A DNA stretch of 64,000 nucleotides from contig NZ_JACRVF010000001.1 in the NCBI RefSeq assembly GCF_014306105.1, forward strand, positions 372,001-436,000. Direction: 5' to 3'. A model generated the notes under the pieces. That model was not told where the DNA came from. It saw only the letters and a list, made by a program, of their open reading frames with translations, and ran no database searches. The number at the start of each line of letters is the position of its first letter. Position 1 is the first letter of the stretch. The translations under genes were made by a program, and so were the position numbers. Below are positions 33,885-42,578 of this stretch, one piece after another. Origin of the DNA: Pontibacter cellulosilyticus. GTDB taxonomy: Bacteria; Bacteroidota; Bacteroidia; Cytophagales; Hymenobacteraceae.

Positions 33885-33917
33885 ATAAAGCCCTTCCTGT
33901 GCAGGGAAGGGCTTTAT
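33885..33917 (-). terminator. Terminator of the 33940-34479 gene
   Basis: Inverted repeat ATAAAGCCCTTCC / GGAAGGGCTTTAT with a short loop, 22 bases downstream (minus strand) of the stop. Confidence 0.85.
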
Positions 33918-33939
33918 ATGTTATAGTTAAAGTAGCTAT

Positions 33940-34479
33940 TTATGCATAAACAGGCTCAGCTACTCTGGCTTCTTGTTTCTGGTGAGAGGCAAAATCATTC
34001 ACGCACACATGGTACATGATACGCGCCATAGATACAGAGTAGTCAGTGATAATACAGTGCTGCTGCTCTGGACTAATAAGCGCTTTGCTGCTGCCAAGGT
34101 TAAACTTGCTTAGCTCCATTACCTCATCAAAGTTCTGGCGCAGCATTTTTAATGCTTTAAAAGAAGGCTCGTTATAGTACATCGGAATCACCTGGCATAC
34201 GGCATAGCTGCCTTTTGCTCTCTCTGCTCTGATCATCTGGCACAGCGATTCGATATTCATTTTATCCAGATCAGAAATGATCACGAAGAATACTTTCTTC
34301 TGCTCTGTGTTGGTGGATCGGGCAGGCACACTGCCTAGTAGCATGTTGCGTGTAATCTTGGTGCCTTGCTGAAAGCAATCGTCTTTCAGAATCTTGTTGT
34401 GGATTTTAAAGGCCAGCGCACCGGAGGCTATTAGGTTGAAATCTTTACCTTGAGTTGAAATTTTGGAAAAGTGTAACAT
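33940..34479 (-). CDS. Hypothetical protein
   Basis: 179 aa, not recognised. It has no signal peptide and no membrane helix. The predicted fold is mixed, with a hydrophobic strand KKVFFVIISDLDKMN followed by a helix, and a later TDYSVSMARIMYHVCVNDF helix. It has its own terminator and a long AT-rich upstream region, so it is probably a single-gene unit. Its normal codon use and isolated transcription support a real gene. Confidence 0.7.
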   Translation of the reverse strand: MLHFSKISTQGKDFNLIASGALAFKIHNKILKDDCFQQGTKITRNMLLGSVPARSTNTEQKKVFFVIISDLDKMNIESLCQMIRAERAKGSYAVCQVIPMYYNEPSFKALKMLRQNFDEVMELSKFNLGSSKALISPEQQHCIITDYSVSMARIMYHVCVNDFASHQKQEARVAEPVYA

Positions 34480-34948
34480 AAAAATAGGGACTAAAGGGTT
34501 TAAGGTTTATTTAACTAGCTGTTCAGGCTTCTAACCTGCTTCTCATTAGCTTAGGTAAATAAGACTTGTCACACGGATAAAATAATAAGGTTAGTTTATT
34601 GGCGGAAGTGTAATGTTATTGGGTCATAAGGGTGTAAAATATGGGTTTCAGAATATTTGCATTTCGTATTTCTACGGTACAATTGCGATTACTATACATG
34701 TAAAATCACTATATATGGTAAACGCATTGTTTTTAAGGGTGAACAGGAGGTTTTAACGTGTGAAAGTATTATTAGTTACCTTTTCTAATATTAATTTTAA
34801 TTTATTTCATAAAAATAAAAAATAAATATTAGTTAAATCAAAATGTTCTGATTTATAAGTTAACGGTACAATACAAGAGGTGATACCATCTATTTCACGG
34901 GTGGATATACTAGAATTAAATAAAATAGTTTAATCAAATTTAAAGTTG

Positions 34949-34956
34949 TACCTTTG
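34949..34956 (+). promoter_or_regulatory. -7 box (TACCTTTG) of the DEAD-box helicase gene
   Basis: Exact TAnnTTTG match preceded by AT-rich DNA. It would start transcription near 34963, leaving about 150 untranslated bases before the ATG at 35114. Confidence 0.6.
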
Positions 34957-35043
34957 CGCCCGATTTGGATACGGTCTGATTACTGTATAACTGGATACAC
35001 CATCTGTTGGCAAAACCTAGTTGTTTTTAGTTTTTCGTGTCGC

Positions 35044-35057
35044 TCTCTACGTAGAGA
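35044..35057 (+). promoter_or_regulatory. Perfect 14-base palindrome in the helicase leader
   Basis: TCTCTACGTAGAGA, about 57 bases upstream of the start codon and inside the predicted untranslated leader. As RNA it would need a loop opened from its centre; as DNA it could be a dimeric protein site. Function unknown. Confidence 0.5.
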
Positions 35058-35113
35058 TAGGTTAAAAAAGCAGACTGCCTCCAGATGTGTCATAAAAAGT
35101 TATTAGTAATTAG

Positions 35114-36958
35114 ATGAACAAAATCAGATTTGATGAGCTTCCGCTTTCGCAGGAAGTTCAGCGAGCAATCGCAGACATGGGGTTCGAAGAAGCCTCTCCC
35201 ATCCAGACAGCAGCTATCCCGGTTGTATTAGAAGGAAAAGACATTATTGGCCAGGCCCAGACAGGTACTGGTAAAACTGCTGCCTTTGGTATACCTACCA
35301 TCGAAAGCATTGATCCTAACAACAGGAGTGTACAGGCACTTATACTTTGCCCTACACGCGAGCTGGCTATCCAGGTTTCCGGTGAAATCCAAAAACTGGC
35401 CAAGTATAAGCAAGGCATCAGCGTGGTTCCTATTTATGGCGGCCAGAGCTACGACCGTCAGCTGCGTGCCCTAAAGCAGGGTGTACAGATTGTGATCGGT
35501 ACGCCGGGCCGTGTAATGGACCACATCAACCGCGGTACATTAGTGCTGGATAACGTACGCAAGATTATACTTGATGAGGCGGATGAAATGCTTGACATGG
35601 GCTTCCGTGAGGATATTGAGTATGTACTGGAGCGTATCCCGGAAGATCGCCAGACGATCTTCTTCTCTGCTACTATGTCCAAGCCGATCATGGAGATGAC
35701 CAAGCGTTATCAGACTGATCCGGTGTTGGTAAAAGTAGTACACCAGGAGCTGACAGTAAGCAACATCGATCAGGTATACTTTGAAGTAAGAAACAACATG
35801 AAGCAGGAGGTGTTATCGCGCCTGCTGGATATGTATAACTTGAAATCAGCTATCATCTTCTGTAATACCAAGCGTATGGTAGATGACCTGGTGGCTGGTT
35901 TGCAGGCCCGCGGTTATTTTGCAGATGGTTTGCACGGTGACCTGAACCAGAACCAGCGCTCAAACGTGATGGGCAAGTTCCGTAACGGTACGCTGGAGAT
36001 ATTGGTAGCAACAGACGTAGCAGCACGTGGCCTGGACGTTGAGAACGTAGAGGCAGTGTTTAACTACGATCTACCGCAGGACGAAGAGTCTTATGTACAC
36101 CGTATCGGCCGTACAGGTCGTGCCGGTAAGTCTGGTAAAGCTTTCTCGTTTGTAGGCGGCCGCACAGACGGTTACAAGCTGAAAGACATCATGCGCTATA
36201 CAAAAGCGAAGATCGTGTTGCAGCAAGTACCATCATTAGAAGATGTAAATGAGATCCGTACCAATGTTTTCTTTGACAAAGTGAAAGAAGTATTGGAGAA
36301 AGGCCACCTAGCGAAGCACGTTGCACGCATAGAGCGCTTCGTGAATGAGACAGAAGGCTATACTACACTGGATGTGGCTGCAGCGCTTCTGAAGATGCAC
36401 CTGAAAGAGCAGAAGGTGAAAGAAAAAGGTGCTGAAGCTGAAAAAGGACTTGGTGCAACCAAAGAAGGTATGGACCGCCTGTTTATCACCATCGGCAAAA
36501 AAGACAGAGTACACCCACGCGACCTGATCGACCTGCTGGCACAAAATGCAAGCATTCCGGCCGGGCAGGTAGGAGACATCGACCTGTACGACAAGTTCAG
36601 CTTTGTTGAAGTACCAAGCGAATATACAGCTGAGATCGTGGCCAATGTAAACCGTATTGAGTACGAAGGTCGTTCTATCGTTGTAGAGAAATCGCAGAAG
36701 AAAGGCTCTGGCCCGAAAGAAGGCGGCGACCGCGAAGATTTCGGATTTGGCGGCGGCTCAGGTGGCGGCGAAAGACGCAGAAGCGGCGGTGGCGGCTCTT
36801 TCAGAGACCGTGATCGTGGCGGTTACGGCAGAGGAGATCGCGGCGGCGATAGAGGCGGAGACCGTGGCTTTGGCGGTGATCGTGGTGGCTTTGGAAGAGG
36901 CGATCGTGGTGGAGAAAGAGGAGGCGACCGTGGCGGTTTTAGAAAAAGAAGATTCTAA
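35114..36958 (+). CDS. DEAD-box RNA helicase with DbpA-like and RGG domains
   Basis: 614 aa. All helicase motifs are visible: Q motif (FDELPLSQE...SPIQ), Walker A AQTGTGKT, PTRELAIQ, TPGRVMDH, DEADEML, SAT, VATDVAARGLD and HRIGRTGRAG. Residues about 450-535 resemble the DbpA RNA-binding domain (DRLFITIGKKDRVHPRDLI). The last ~75 residues are a Gly/Arg/Asp-rich RGG tail that binds RNA non-specifically. It is probably a cold-induced or ribosome-assembly helicase of the CsdA type. The long AT-rich leader suggests post-transcriptional control. Confidence 0.95.
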   Translation: MNKIRFDELPLSQEVQRAIADMGFEEASPIQTAAIPVVLEGKDIIGQAQTGTGKTAAFGIPTIESIDPNNRSVQALILCPTRELAIQVSGEIQKLAKYKQGISVVPIYGGQSYDRQLRALKQGVQIVIGTPGRVMDHINRGTLVLDNVRKIILDEADEMLDMGFREDIEYVLERIPEDRQTIFFSATMSKPIMEMTKRYQTDPVLVKVVHQELTVSNIDQVYFEVRNNMKQEVLSRLLDMYNLKSAIIFCNTKRMVDDLVAGLQARGYFADGLHGDLNQNQRSNVMGKFRNGTLEILVATDVAARGLDVENVEAVFNYDLPQDEESYVHRIGRTGRAGKSGKAFSFVGGRTDGYKLKDIMRYTKAKIVLQQVPSLEDVNEIRTNVFFDKVKEVLEKGHLAKHVARIERFVNETEGYTTLDVAAALLKMHLKEQKVKEKGAEAEKGLGATKEGMDRLFITIGKKDRVHPRDLIDLLAQNASIPAGQVGDIDLYDKFSFVEVPSEYTAEIVANVNRIEYEGRSIVVEKSQKKGSGPKEGGDREDFGFGGGSGGGERRRSGGGGSFRDRDRGGYGRGDRGGDRGGDRGFGGDRGGFGRGDRGGERGGDRGGFRKRRF

Positions 36959-37046
36959 TTTTCTTTCGCAGTTTGTAACCTTGCCTCATAGAAGGCGTAA
37001 ATAATATCATACAAGCTTTGAGTGTAAAAACTCATAAAATTGTTAG

Positions 37047-37075
37047 AAAAGGCTGACTTGAAACGTCAGCCTTTT
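37047..37075 (+). terminator. Terminator of the helicase gene
   Basis: AAAAGGCTGAC / GTCAGCCTTTT with a seven-base loop and a T-run on the plus strand. Confidence 0.9.
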
Positions 37076-37218
37076 TGTTTTTAGGAACTACTTAAGTAAG
37101 GCAGAAAAATAATTTGAATAATTTTTCCTTTTTCGCAACCTGCCACTATACCGGGGCGTAAAAGAGGATATCATAAAAAGGTTGGAAGATTAAGCTGACT
37201 GTTTACGCAGTTAGATAT

Positions 37219-37253
37219 AATAAGGGTAAAATCAGACGGATTTTACCCTTATT
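37219..37253 (-). terminator. Terminator of the 37271-38062 gene
   Basis: Perfect 15-bp inverted repeat AATAAGGGTAAAATC / GATTTTACCCTTATT with a five-base loop, 18 bases downstream of the minus-strand stop. Confidence 0.88.
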
Positions 37254-37270
37254 GCATTTATAAGCCGGCG

Positions 37271-38062
37271 CTATTGGTTCAACTGCGCTATATTCTGAAC
37301 ATTGTAGGTTATATTTTTTATTTTCCCGGTAAAGTATTCATACTCCCCCTCGGGTAAAAGCCAGGAAGCTCTCAGCTCACCCGGCAGTACATAATCGCTT
37401 ATCTTTTTGTAGTTAAGGTAATAAGCTACCCAAGGCAACCGGTCGTATTCTGCGCCATCTGTCGAGAAAAATCTGTCTTCTGTTTTAAATCGCTCGGGTA
37501 ATCCATCCGAATTAAAATAAAATTTACCTGTCGCAGTTTTGCCCCTGTCTGTTATGGTAGCTGTTACTGTTTTGTCATCAACCTGCTGCAAACGAATATA
37601 TGGGCTCATCAGGGCAGCCGGCAACAGAATTGCCTCTGATAAAAAAGTGACCAAAGCCGAAATATCCATCTCAGGGCCTCTGGCATCACTCACCGTAAAA
37701 GCTAACAACTTAATAAACATATTACCGGAGCCATCCTGATATTTGTCTTTGCCTGAGAAGGGGATAAAGCCAAACATTTTGCTTGTCATCAGGGCATTGC
37801 GCATTGGGCTTTGTGCGGCATTAAACTGCACGCAAGCTATGGGCATCCATTCTTTCTGTGGATTCAGTTTTAGGGAGGTACCTTCCCAGGTTATGTAAAA
37901 ATTTTCGGCCAGTGGCTTGTCAATAAAACCCGCCTTCTCCAGGTAGGTCTGGATCAGAGGTGGTAGCTTGGAGATATCCTCTGGTCTTAAGATTGGAGCA
38001 GTATGCTGCTGCTTTACGAGTTCCTGTTTTACCTCCTGCAGGAATAGCTTTTTTAGGGACAT
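37271..38062 (-). CDS. DUF6544-like protein
   Basis: 263 aa, soluble, with no signal peptide. It resembles the DUF6544 (earlier DUF6920) group: PPLIQTYLEKAGF near the N-terminus, a WMPIACVQFNA strand, an Ala/Leu-rich helix (SEAILLPAALMSPYIRLQ) and later beta strands such as ATGKFYFNSDGLP. Function unknown. It is transcribed alone, with a strong terminator. The family call is from memory and moderate. Confidence 0.7.
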   Translation of the reverse strand: MSLKKLFLQEVKQELVKQQHTAPILRPEDISKLPPLIQTYLEKAGFIDKPLAENFYITWEGTSLKLNPQKEWMPIACVQFNAAQSPMRNALMTSKMFGFIPFSGKDKYQDGSGNMFIKLLAFTVSDARGPEMDISALVTFLSEAILLPAALMSPYIRLQQVDDKTVTATITDRGKTATGKFYFNSDGLPERFKTEDRFFSTDGAEYDRLPWVAYYLNYKKISDYVLPGELRASWLLPEGEYEYFTGKIKNITYNVQNIAQLNQ

Positions 38063-38107
38063 AAAAGTATGGCTGTATCTATACTTTCTACGAAAACAGA
38101 AATAAAA

Positions 38108-38127
38108 AAAGGAGCCGAAGCTCCTTT
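38108..38127 (-). terminator. Terminator of the DUF2383 gene
   Basis: AAAGGAGC / GCTCCTTT around CGAA, with an A-run on the plus strand (T-run on the minus strand). A TATACTT copy lies directly beside it. Confidence 0.8.
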
Positions 38128-38150
38128 CTATACTTTATATTTTTCTTCTC

Positions 38151-38603
38151 TTAGGAAGCGCTTTTTGCTGTATCGCGAAGCGAACGAATGTGATCGTGCG
38201 CATTTTTCACATCGCCGTACTGCTGCTCTACAATAGCTTTCAGCTGAGCTGGCAAATCTTGCTTAAGTGCATCGCGGTAGGCACTAACGGCATAATCCTC
38301 GCCGCGCTCGCATTCCTCCAGAATACGTACTCTGTCTTTAGAAGACAAGGCAGACTTAAGATCTATCCAGGCACGATGTAAAGTACCTTCAATAGAACTT
38401 GACTCTGAATCTGTTTGTCCCATTTTGTGCAGTTGATCCTGTAGTTCTGTGATCATGCTGTCGCGCTGAACGGCATACTTCTTAAACAGGTCTTTCAGGT
38501 CTTTGTCTTCAACATCTTCAGCTGCTGTTTTATAGCCTTTTACGCCATCTTTGCAGCGCTCTATCAAGTGATGTACTGTTGAAAATATTTCTTTATTTTC
38601 CAT
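38151..38603 (-). CDS. PA2169-type four-helix-bundle protein (DUF2383)
   Basis: 150 aa, all-helical and highly charged (VHHLIERCKDGVKGYKTAAE, LKAIVEQQYGDVKNAHDHIR). Residue pattern and length match the DUF2383/PA2169 family, a ferritin-like bundle found in stress regulons of many bacteria. Its biochemical role is not established. It is monocistronic. Confidence 0.9.
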   Translation of the reverse strand: MENKEIFSTVHHLIERCKDGVKGYKTAAEDVEDKDLKDLFKKYAVQRDSMITELQDQLHKMGQTDSESSSIEGTLHRAWIDLKSALSSKDRVRILEECERGEDYAVSAYRDALKQDLPAQLKAIVEQQYGDVKNAHDHIRSLRDTAKSAS

Positions 38604-38685
38604 AGTTTTAAATTTTATCTTTAATATGCAGATGTACTGATATTGGATAAAATTGGTTGCCTGCCAAGAATTTATATACTGTAAA

Positions 38686-39921
38686 TTAGACAGATGCAGC
38701 CATGGATTTGCCTGCCAGATAACCTGTAGTCCAGGCTGCCTGAAAATTGAAACCTCCGGTAATGCCGTCGATATCCAGCACTTCGCCGGCGAAGTATAAG
38801 CCCGGCTGCAGGCGGCTTTCCATCGTCTTCATGTTTACCTGGCTCAGGTCTATGCCGCCACAGGTCACAAATTCTTCTTTGAAGGTTGTTTTGCCCTTCA
38901 CCTCGAAAGGGGCACGGTGGAGAGCCTCAATTAGTTTGTTCGTGTTTTTGGCGGGTAATTCTGCCCATCGGGTCTGCTCCGGAATCTCAGCTAGTATGGT
39001 AAGGGTTTTCCAGAGGCGCTGTGGCAAACCGAACAGCGGATTTGTGCTTACTACCTTTTTAGGATGCGCCTGACGATACTGCTGCAACTGCTCGCGTAAA
39101 GCCTCTTCAGTATAGTCTGGTATCCAATTAATAAGGGCTGTGAAAGTATAACCAAGGTCATGGAAGAGGCGTGCACCCCAGGCTGACAGCTTAAGTACGG
39201 CAGGTCCGCTATAGCCCCAATGTGTAATGAGCAGCGGCCCCTCATACTCCAGTTTTTGTCCGGCAATACGCACTTTAGCTTTTGGCACCGAAACCCCCAT
39301 CAACTCTTTCAAGGCATTGTTTGGCACATTAAAAGTAAACAACGATGGTACCGGTGCCTGTATAGTATGGCCGAGGGCACGCAGCCAGTCATAGCTTTGT
39401 GATTTTGGATTTCCGCCTGTACAAACTAATACTTTATCTGCAGTTATACTTTGTCCGTTGCTCAAGGTAAGTACAAACTGTTGCTGCCCATCAGCTATAC
39501 TTTGTGGCTCTATTTTCTCAACACCTACACCTGTTTTTATACTTACTCCTGCTTTGCCGGCTTCATGCATCAGGCACTCGATAATAGTTTCGGAGTTATC
39601 TGTTATCGGGAACATGCGGCCATCCGCTTCGGCTTTAAGCCTGACGCCCCGTTGCTCAAACCAATCAATGGTTTCGGAAGCACCAAAAACTTTAAAGGCT
39701 TCTTTCAGTTGCTTGGCACCACGCGGATAGTGCTGCGAAAAAACAGTAGGTACAAAGCAGTTGTGTGTTACATTGCAACGGCCACCACCCGACACGCGCA
39801 CTTTAGAGAGCAGCTTGTTTGACTTCTCCAGTATCGTTACCTGTGAATTTGGATTAGCTTGCGCACTAGCAATTGCACCAAAAAAACCAGCCGCCCCACC
39901 TCCAATTACGATTATGTTCAT
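38686..39921 (-). CDS. HI0933-family FAD-dependent oxidoreductase
   Basis: 411 aa. The N-terminal FAD-binding Rossmann motif IVIGGGAAGFFGAI is followed by LEKSNKLLSKVRVSGGGRCN, the signature of the HI0933/BaiN flavoprotein family. The C-terminus has GLYFAGEVLDIDGITGGFNF, which closes the FAD site. Substrate unknown; some members reduce C=C bonds. No operon partner. Confidence 0.93.
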   Translation of the reverse strand: MNIIVIGGGAAGFFGAIASAQANPNSQVTILEKSNKLLSKVRVSGGGRCNVTHNCFVPTVFSQHYPRGAKQLKEAFKVFGASETIDWFEQRGVRLKAEADGRMFPITDNSETIIECLMHEAGKAGVSIKTGVGVEKIEPQSIADGQQQFVLTLSNGQSITADKVLVCTGGNPKSQSYDWLRALGHTIQAPVPSLFTFNVPNNALKELMGVSVPKAKVRIAGQKLEYEGPLLITHWGYSGPAVLKLSAWGARLFHDLGYTFTALINWIPDYTEEALREQLQQYRQAHPKKVVSTNPLFGLPQRLWKTLTILAEIPEQTRWAELPAKNTNKLIEALHRAPFEVKGKTTFKEEFVTCGGIDLSQVNMKTMESRLQPGLYFAGEVLDIDGITGGFNFQAAWTTGYLAGKSMAASV

Positions 39922-40064
39922 TGTTGAATTTGTTTGCTGATTGTTAACTGCTGTTGCAAATGTAGCGAAGACGCAAAGTACAGCGTTTTACATAAGCCTA
40001 TGTTGCCGAACAACTATTGATTTAACGATCAGCAACCTACAACTAACAATCAACCACAAAAGTA

Positions 40065-40892
40065 CTAAAAGAAAAGCATAGGGTCGGGGTGGAGGAACAC
40101 GTAGGACAGGTCATCTTTCAATTTCTGACTTTTTATCAGTTTAAAGTGCGTTTCCTGCATGTCGTCAAACTCTGGCGGAGTTAAGCCCAAACGTTCAGCT
40201 GCTACCGGGAAAAAGTCTTTTCTGAGCGGGTGTCCGTCTGCACAGGCATTGTACACGTTACCCCATTTGTCCTGCTCTATAATGCGGTGAAGTATAGCTA
40301 TGCAGTCGTCCTGGTGAATCATGTTGATAGGGGCATCGCCGTTGGGTAGGTGTTTTTTACCAGCCAGAAATTTACCCGGGTGCCTTTCGCCACCAATCAG
40401 GCCGCCAAAGCGCACAATGGTTGTTACCCATTCTTCACGGTCCAGGAAGAGCCTTTCTGCCTGCAGCAGCATGTTATCCGGCTCCAGTTCATCTGTAAAT
40501 GTAATATCTTCTTCTGTTACGATGCGGTTCAGGTCCTGGTAAACAGACGTAGACGAAACAAACAGTACACGGCTCACGGTGGAGTTGATGAGTAATTTGA
40601 TGAGAGTGCGCATTTGCTGGAGATATCCTTTGCCACCATCAGAGCGGAGTTTGGGAGGGATGTTCAGTACCAGCACGTCCGCCTCCAGGAAATCAGGTAA
40701 GCTGTTGGTTTGCAGGTGCTCAGCGTTAAGGTTTAGCAAGTATGGCTGAATTCCTTTTTCTTTCAGCAAATCTAGTTTTTCGGGTGAGGTGGTGGATCCT
40801 TTTACTGTATAGCCTGATTTTACCAGTTGCGAGGCCAGCGGCAGGCCCAGCCATCCACAGCCTAACACACTGATTACTTGCTTATCTCCCAT
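40065..40892 (-). CDS. NAD(P)-dependent epimerase/dehydratase-like SDR (YeeZ-type)
   Basis: 275 aa. An atypical extended short-chain dehydrogenase with nucleotide-binding GCGWLGLPLASQL at the N-terminus and FVSSTSVYQDLNR, where the family's Ser and Tyr lie. It resembles E. coli YeeZ. Substrate unknown. It is divergent from the FAD oxidoreductase at 40969, with a 76-base gap. Confidence 0.88.
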   Translation of the reverse strand: MGDKQVISVLGCGWLGLPLASQLVKSGYTVKGSTTSPEKLDLLKEKGIQPYLLNLNAEHLQTNSLPDFLEADVLVLNIPPKLRSDGGKGYLQQMRTLIKLLINSTVSRVLFVSSTSVYQDLNRIVTEEDITFTDELEPDNMLLQAERLFLDREEWVTTIVRFGGLIGGERHPGKFLAGKKHLPNGDAPINMIHQDDCIAILHRIIEQDKWGNVYNACADGHPLRKDFFPVAAERLGLTPPEFDDMQETHFKLIKSQKLKDDLSYVFLHPDPMLFF

Positions 40893-40968
40893 AGTATGGT
40901 TTTGTAGGTGCTTTTAAACTTAACAAATATAGCAGCTTCTGGTTTAGAGTAACAGCAAAGCAGCTTTT

Positions 40969-42423
40969 ATGGATTATGATGTTCTACTTATAGGTTCCGG
41001 ATTTGGTGCACTAACAGCGGCTGCCCTACTGACAAAGCGCGGCCTTAAAGTGTGTGTACTGGAGCAGGCCAAATACCCCGGCGGCTGCGCTACTTCCTAC
41101 AAACGCAAAGGCTATTGGTTCGAAACCGGAGCCACGACACTTGTTGGCTTAGACAAGCACATGCCGTTGCGTTACCTGCTCAATGAACTGGACCTGCAGA
41201 TACCAATGCGAAATCTGGAGCCACCGATGCAGGTGCATTTACCCAACGGCGAAGTCCTTACCCGCTACGGAAACCTGGGAGCGTGGATAGCAGAGGCGGA
41301 GCGGGTATTTGGCAAGTATAAGCAACGGGAGTTCTGGGAGCACTGTTACCGGGTAAGCCAGCAGGTATGGCAGACTTCCCTGGAGCAGCGTTCGTTTCCT
41401 TTCTCAAACGTTAAAGACCTCTTGAAGGCAGCAACACGTGTAAGGCCAGCGCAGCTTTCGCTGCTACCGGCAGCTTTTAGAACCATGCACGATGTACTTC
41501 TAAAGTATGACCTGTTGCAAAACCATTTATTTGTAGACTTTGTAAACGAGCAGCTGCTGATCACGGCACAGAACCATGCGGCAGAGGTGAATGAGTTGTT
41601 TGGTGCTACAGCTTTGTGCTATACACTGTACAGCAACTATTATGTAGATGGCGGCTTGATAAATCTGGTTAATCCGGTGGTTGATTACATCACCTCCAAT
41701 GGTGGCGTGGTAAAGTATGGGCAGCAGGTAAAAGCGGTAGACTCGCTGAGGAAAGGTTATAAAGTTACCACAGCTAAGGATAGCTATTTTAGCAGGTTTG
41801 TGATAAGCGGTATCCCGTTAAACAACACGCAGGAGCTGTTCACTGATAAAAGTATAAAACAAAAGCTGCAGCTATACTTGTTGCCTTCTGATAAACTGAA
41901 TGGCGCTTTTACCATGTCGTTGGTACTAGACGGTATGGTTGCCCCGGATGTGTTGCATCAACAGGTGCACGTACCAGATGGTCTGCCCATTATCGGCAGC
42001 AAAAGTATCTTCATCAGTTTTAGTCATCCAGCTGATAAACTACGCGCCAAAGCAGGGGAGGTGTTAGCCTCTGTAAGCACCCATGTACCGCACCCCGAAA
42101 AACTATACATACAGCAGAAGGAACAGGTAGAGACAGGTATACTTTGTGCTTTGGAAAGAGCGGGTATTCTGGATCAGGCAAGTATAAAGTACACACAGTC
42201 TGCCACACCCGGAGCCTGGATCTTCTGGACGAATCGTGCATATGGTGCTGTGGGCGGGTATCCGCAGTATAAAAGCATTAAGCCCTGGCAGATGAAAGAT
42301 GCCCGCCTCGATCACAAAGGGGCTTATGTGTGTGGCGACACGGTGTATCCGGGGCAGGGAATTGTAGGGGTTTGCCTGAGCGGAATTATTGCTGCTGAAA
42401 AGCTTTGGCAGGATCATTATTAA
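40969..42423 (+). CDS. CrtI/phytoene-desaturase-like FAD oxidoreductase
   Basis: 484 aa. N-terminal FAD motif LIGSGFGALTAAALLTKRG, then EQAKYPGGCATSYKRKGYWF, and the closing C-terminal GAYVCGDTVYPGQGIVGVCL motif. This matches the carotenoid isomerase / phytoene desaturase / retinol-saturase group. Pontibacter-like bacteria are often carotenoid-pigmented, but no other carotenoid gene is in the window, so the substrate is open. Confidence 0.9.
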   Translation: MDYDVLLIGSGFGALTAAALLTKRGLKVCVLEQAKYPGGCATSYKRKGYWFETGATTLVGLDKHMPLRYLLNELDLQIPMRNLEPPMQVHLPNGEVLTRYGNLGAWIAEAERVFGKYKQREFWEHCYRVSQQVWQTSLEQRSFPFSNVKDLLKAATRVRPAQLSLLPAAFRTMHDVLLKYDLLQNHLFVDFVNEQLLITAQNHAAEVNELFGATALCYTLYSNYYVDGGLINLVNPVVDYITSNGGVVKYGQQVKAVDSLRKGYKVTTAKDSYFSRFVISGIPLNNTQELFTDKSIKQKLQLYLLPSDKLNGAFTMSLVLDGMVAPDVLHQQVHVPDGLPIIGSKSIFISFSHPADKLRAKAGEVLASVSTHVPHPEKLYIQQKEQVETGILCALERAGILDQASIKYTQSATPGAWIFWTNRAYGAVGGYPQYKSIKPWQMKDARLDHKGAYVCGDTVYPGQGIVGVCLSGIIAAEKLWQDHY

Positions 42424-42578
42424 AAACCCTGAAGCTCTGTGTCTAAACATTGATAATATTTACTAAACTTGCTGAACTGTAATGGATTAAATCTTAACCT
42501 ACAGGGTGTAAATATTTACTTTCTGATAACAATCAATCAAAAAACATCCGACATATTTGAGCATCTAAAAAACTCTAT

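Larger units (their letters stand above)
33275..33939. other. Gene-free segment, 665 bases, repeat-like
   Basis: It holds no convincing gene. About 33400-33480 contains the 12-bp inverted repeat CTTACTTTTCTC / GAGAAAAGTAAG. About 33600-33790 is GC-rich, with a TGCCGCT/AGCGGCA hairpin near 33676-33692. Short frames here (minus 33600-33885; plus 33343-33603) are rich in Ser, Leu and Pro and look like translated non-coding DNA. The base composition differs from its neighbours. From memory, similar sequence recurs between genes in related Bacteroidota. Confidence 0.5.
34480..35113. other. Intergenic region, 634 bases, with long helicase leader
   Basis: Divergent promoter region. 34780-34850 is extremely AT-rich (runs such as AATTTTAATTTATTTCATAA), typical of strong upstream elements or nucleoid-protein binding. 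A TACCTTTG box at 34949 implies a leader of about 150 bases for the DEAD-box helicase, containing a perfect palindrome at 35044-35057. Confidence 0.65.
36959..37270. other. Intergenic region, 312 bases, between convergent genes
   Basis: It contains two separate terminator hairpins, one for each converging transcript (37047-37075 and 37219-37253). No gene is seen in the ~145 bases between them. Confidence 0.7.

Noticed and set aside
33343..33885. Short frames on both strands in the gene-free segment
   Set aside because: Composition is repetitive and Ser/Leu/Pro-rich, with no start context or homology signal; better explained as non-coding repeat.
36747..37004. Plus-strand frame overlapping the Gly/Arg tail of the helicase
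   Set aside because: It is the alternative-frame shadow of a repetitive GC-rich coding stretch.
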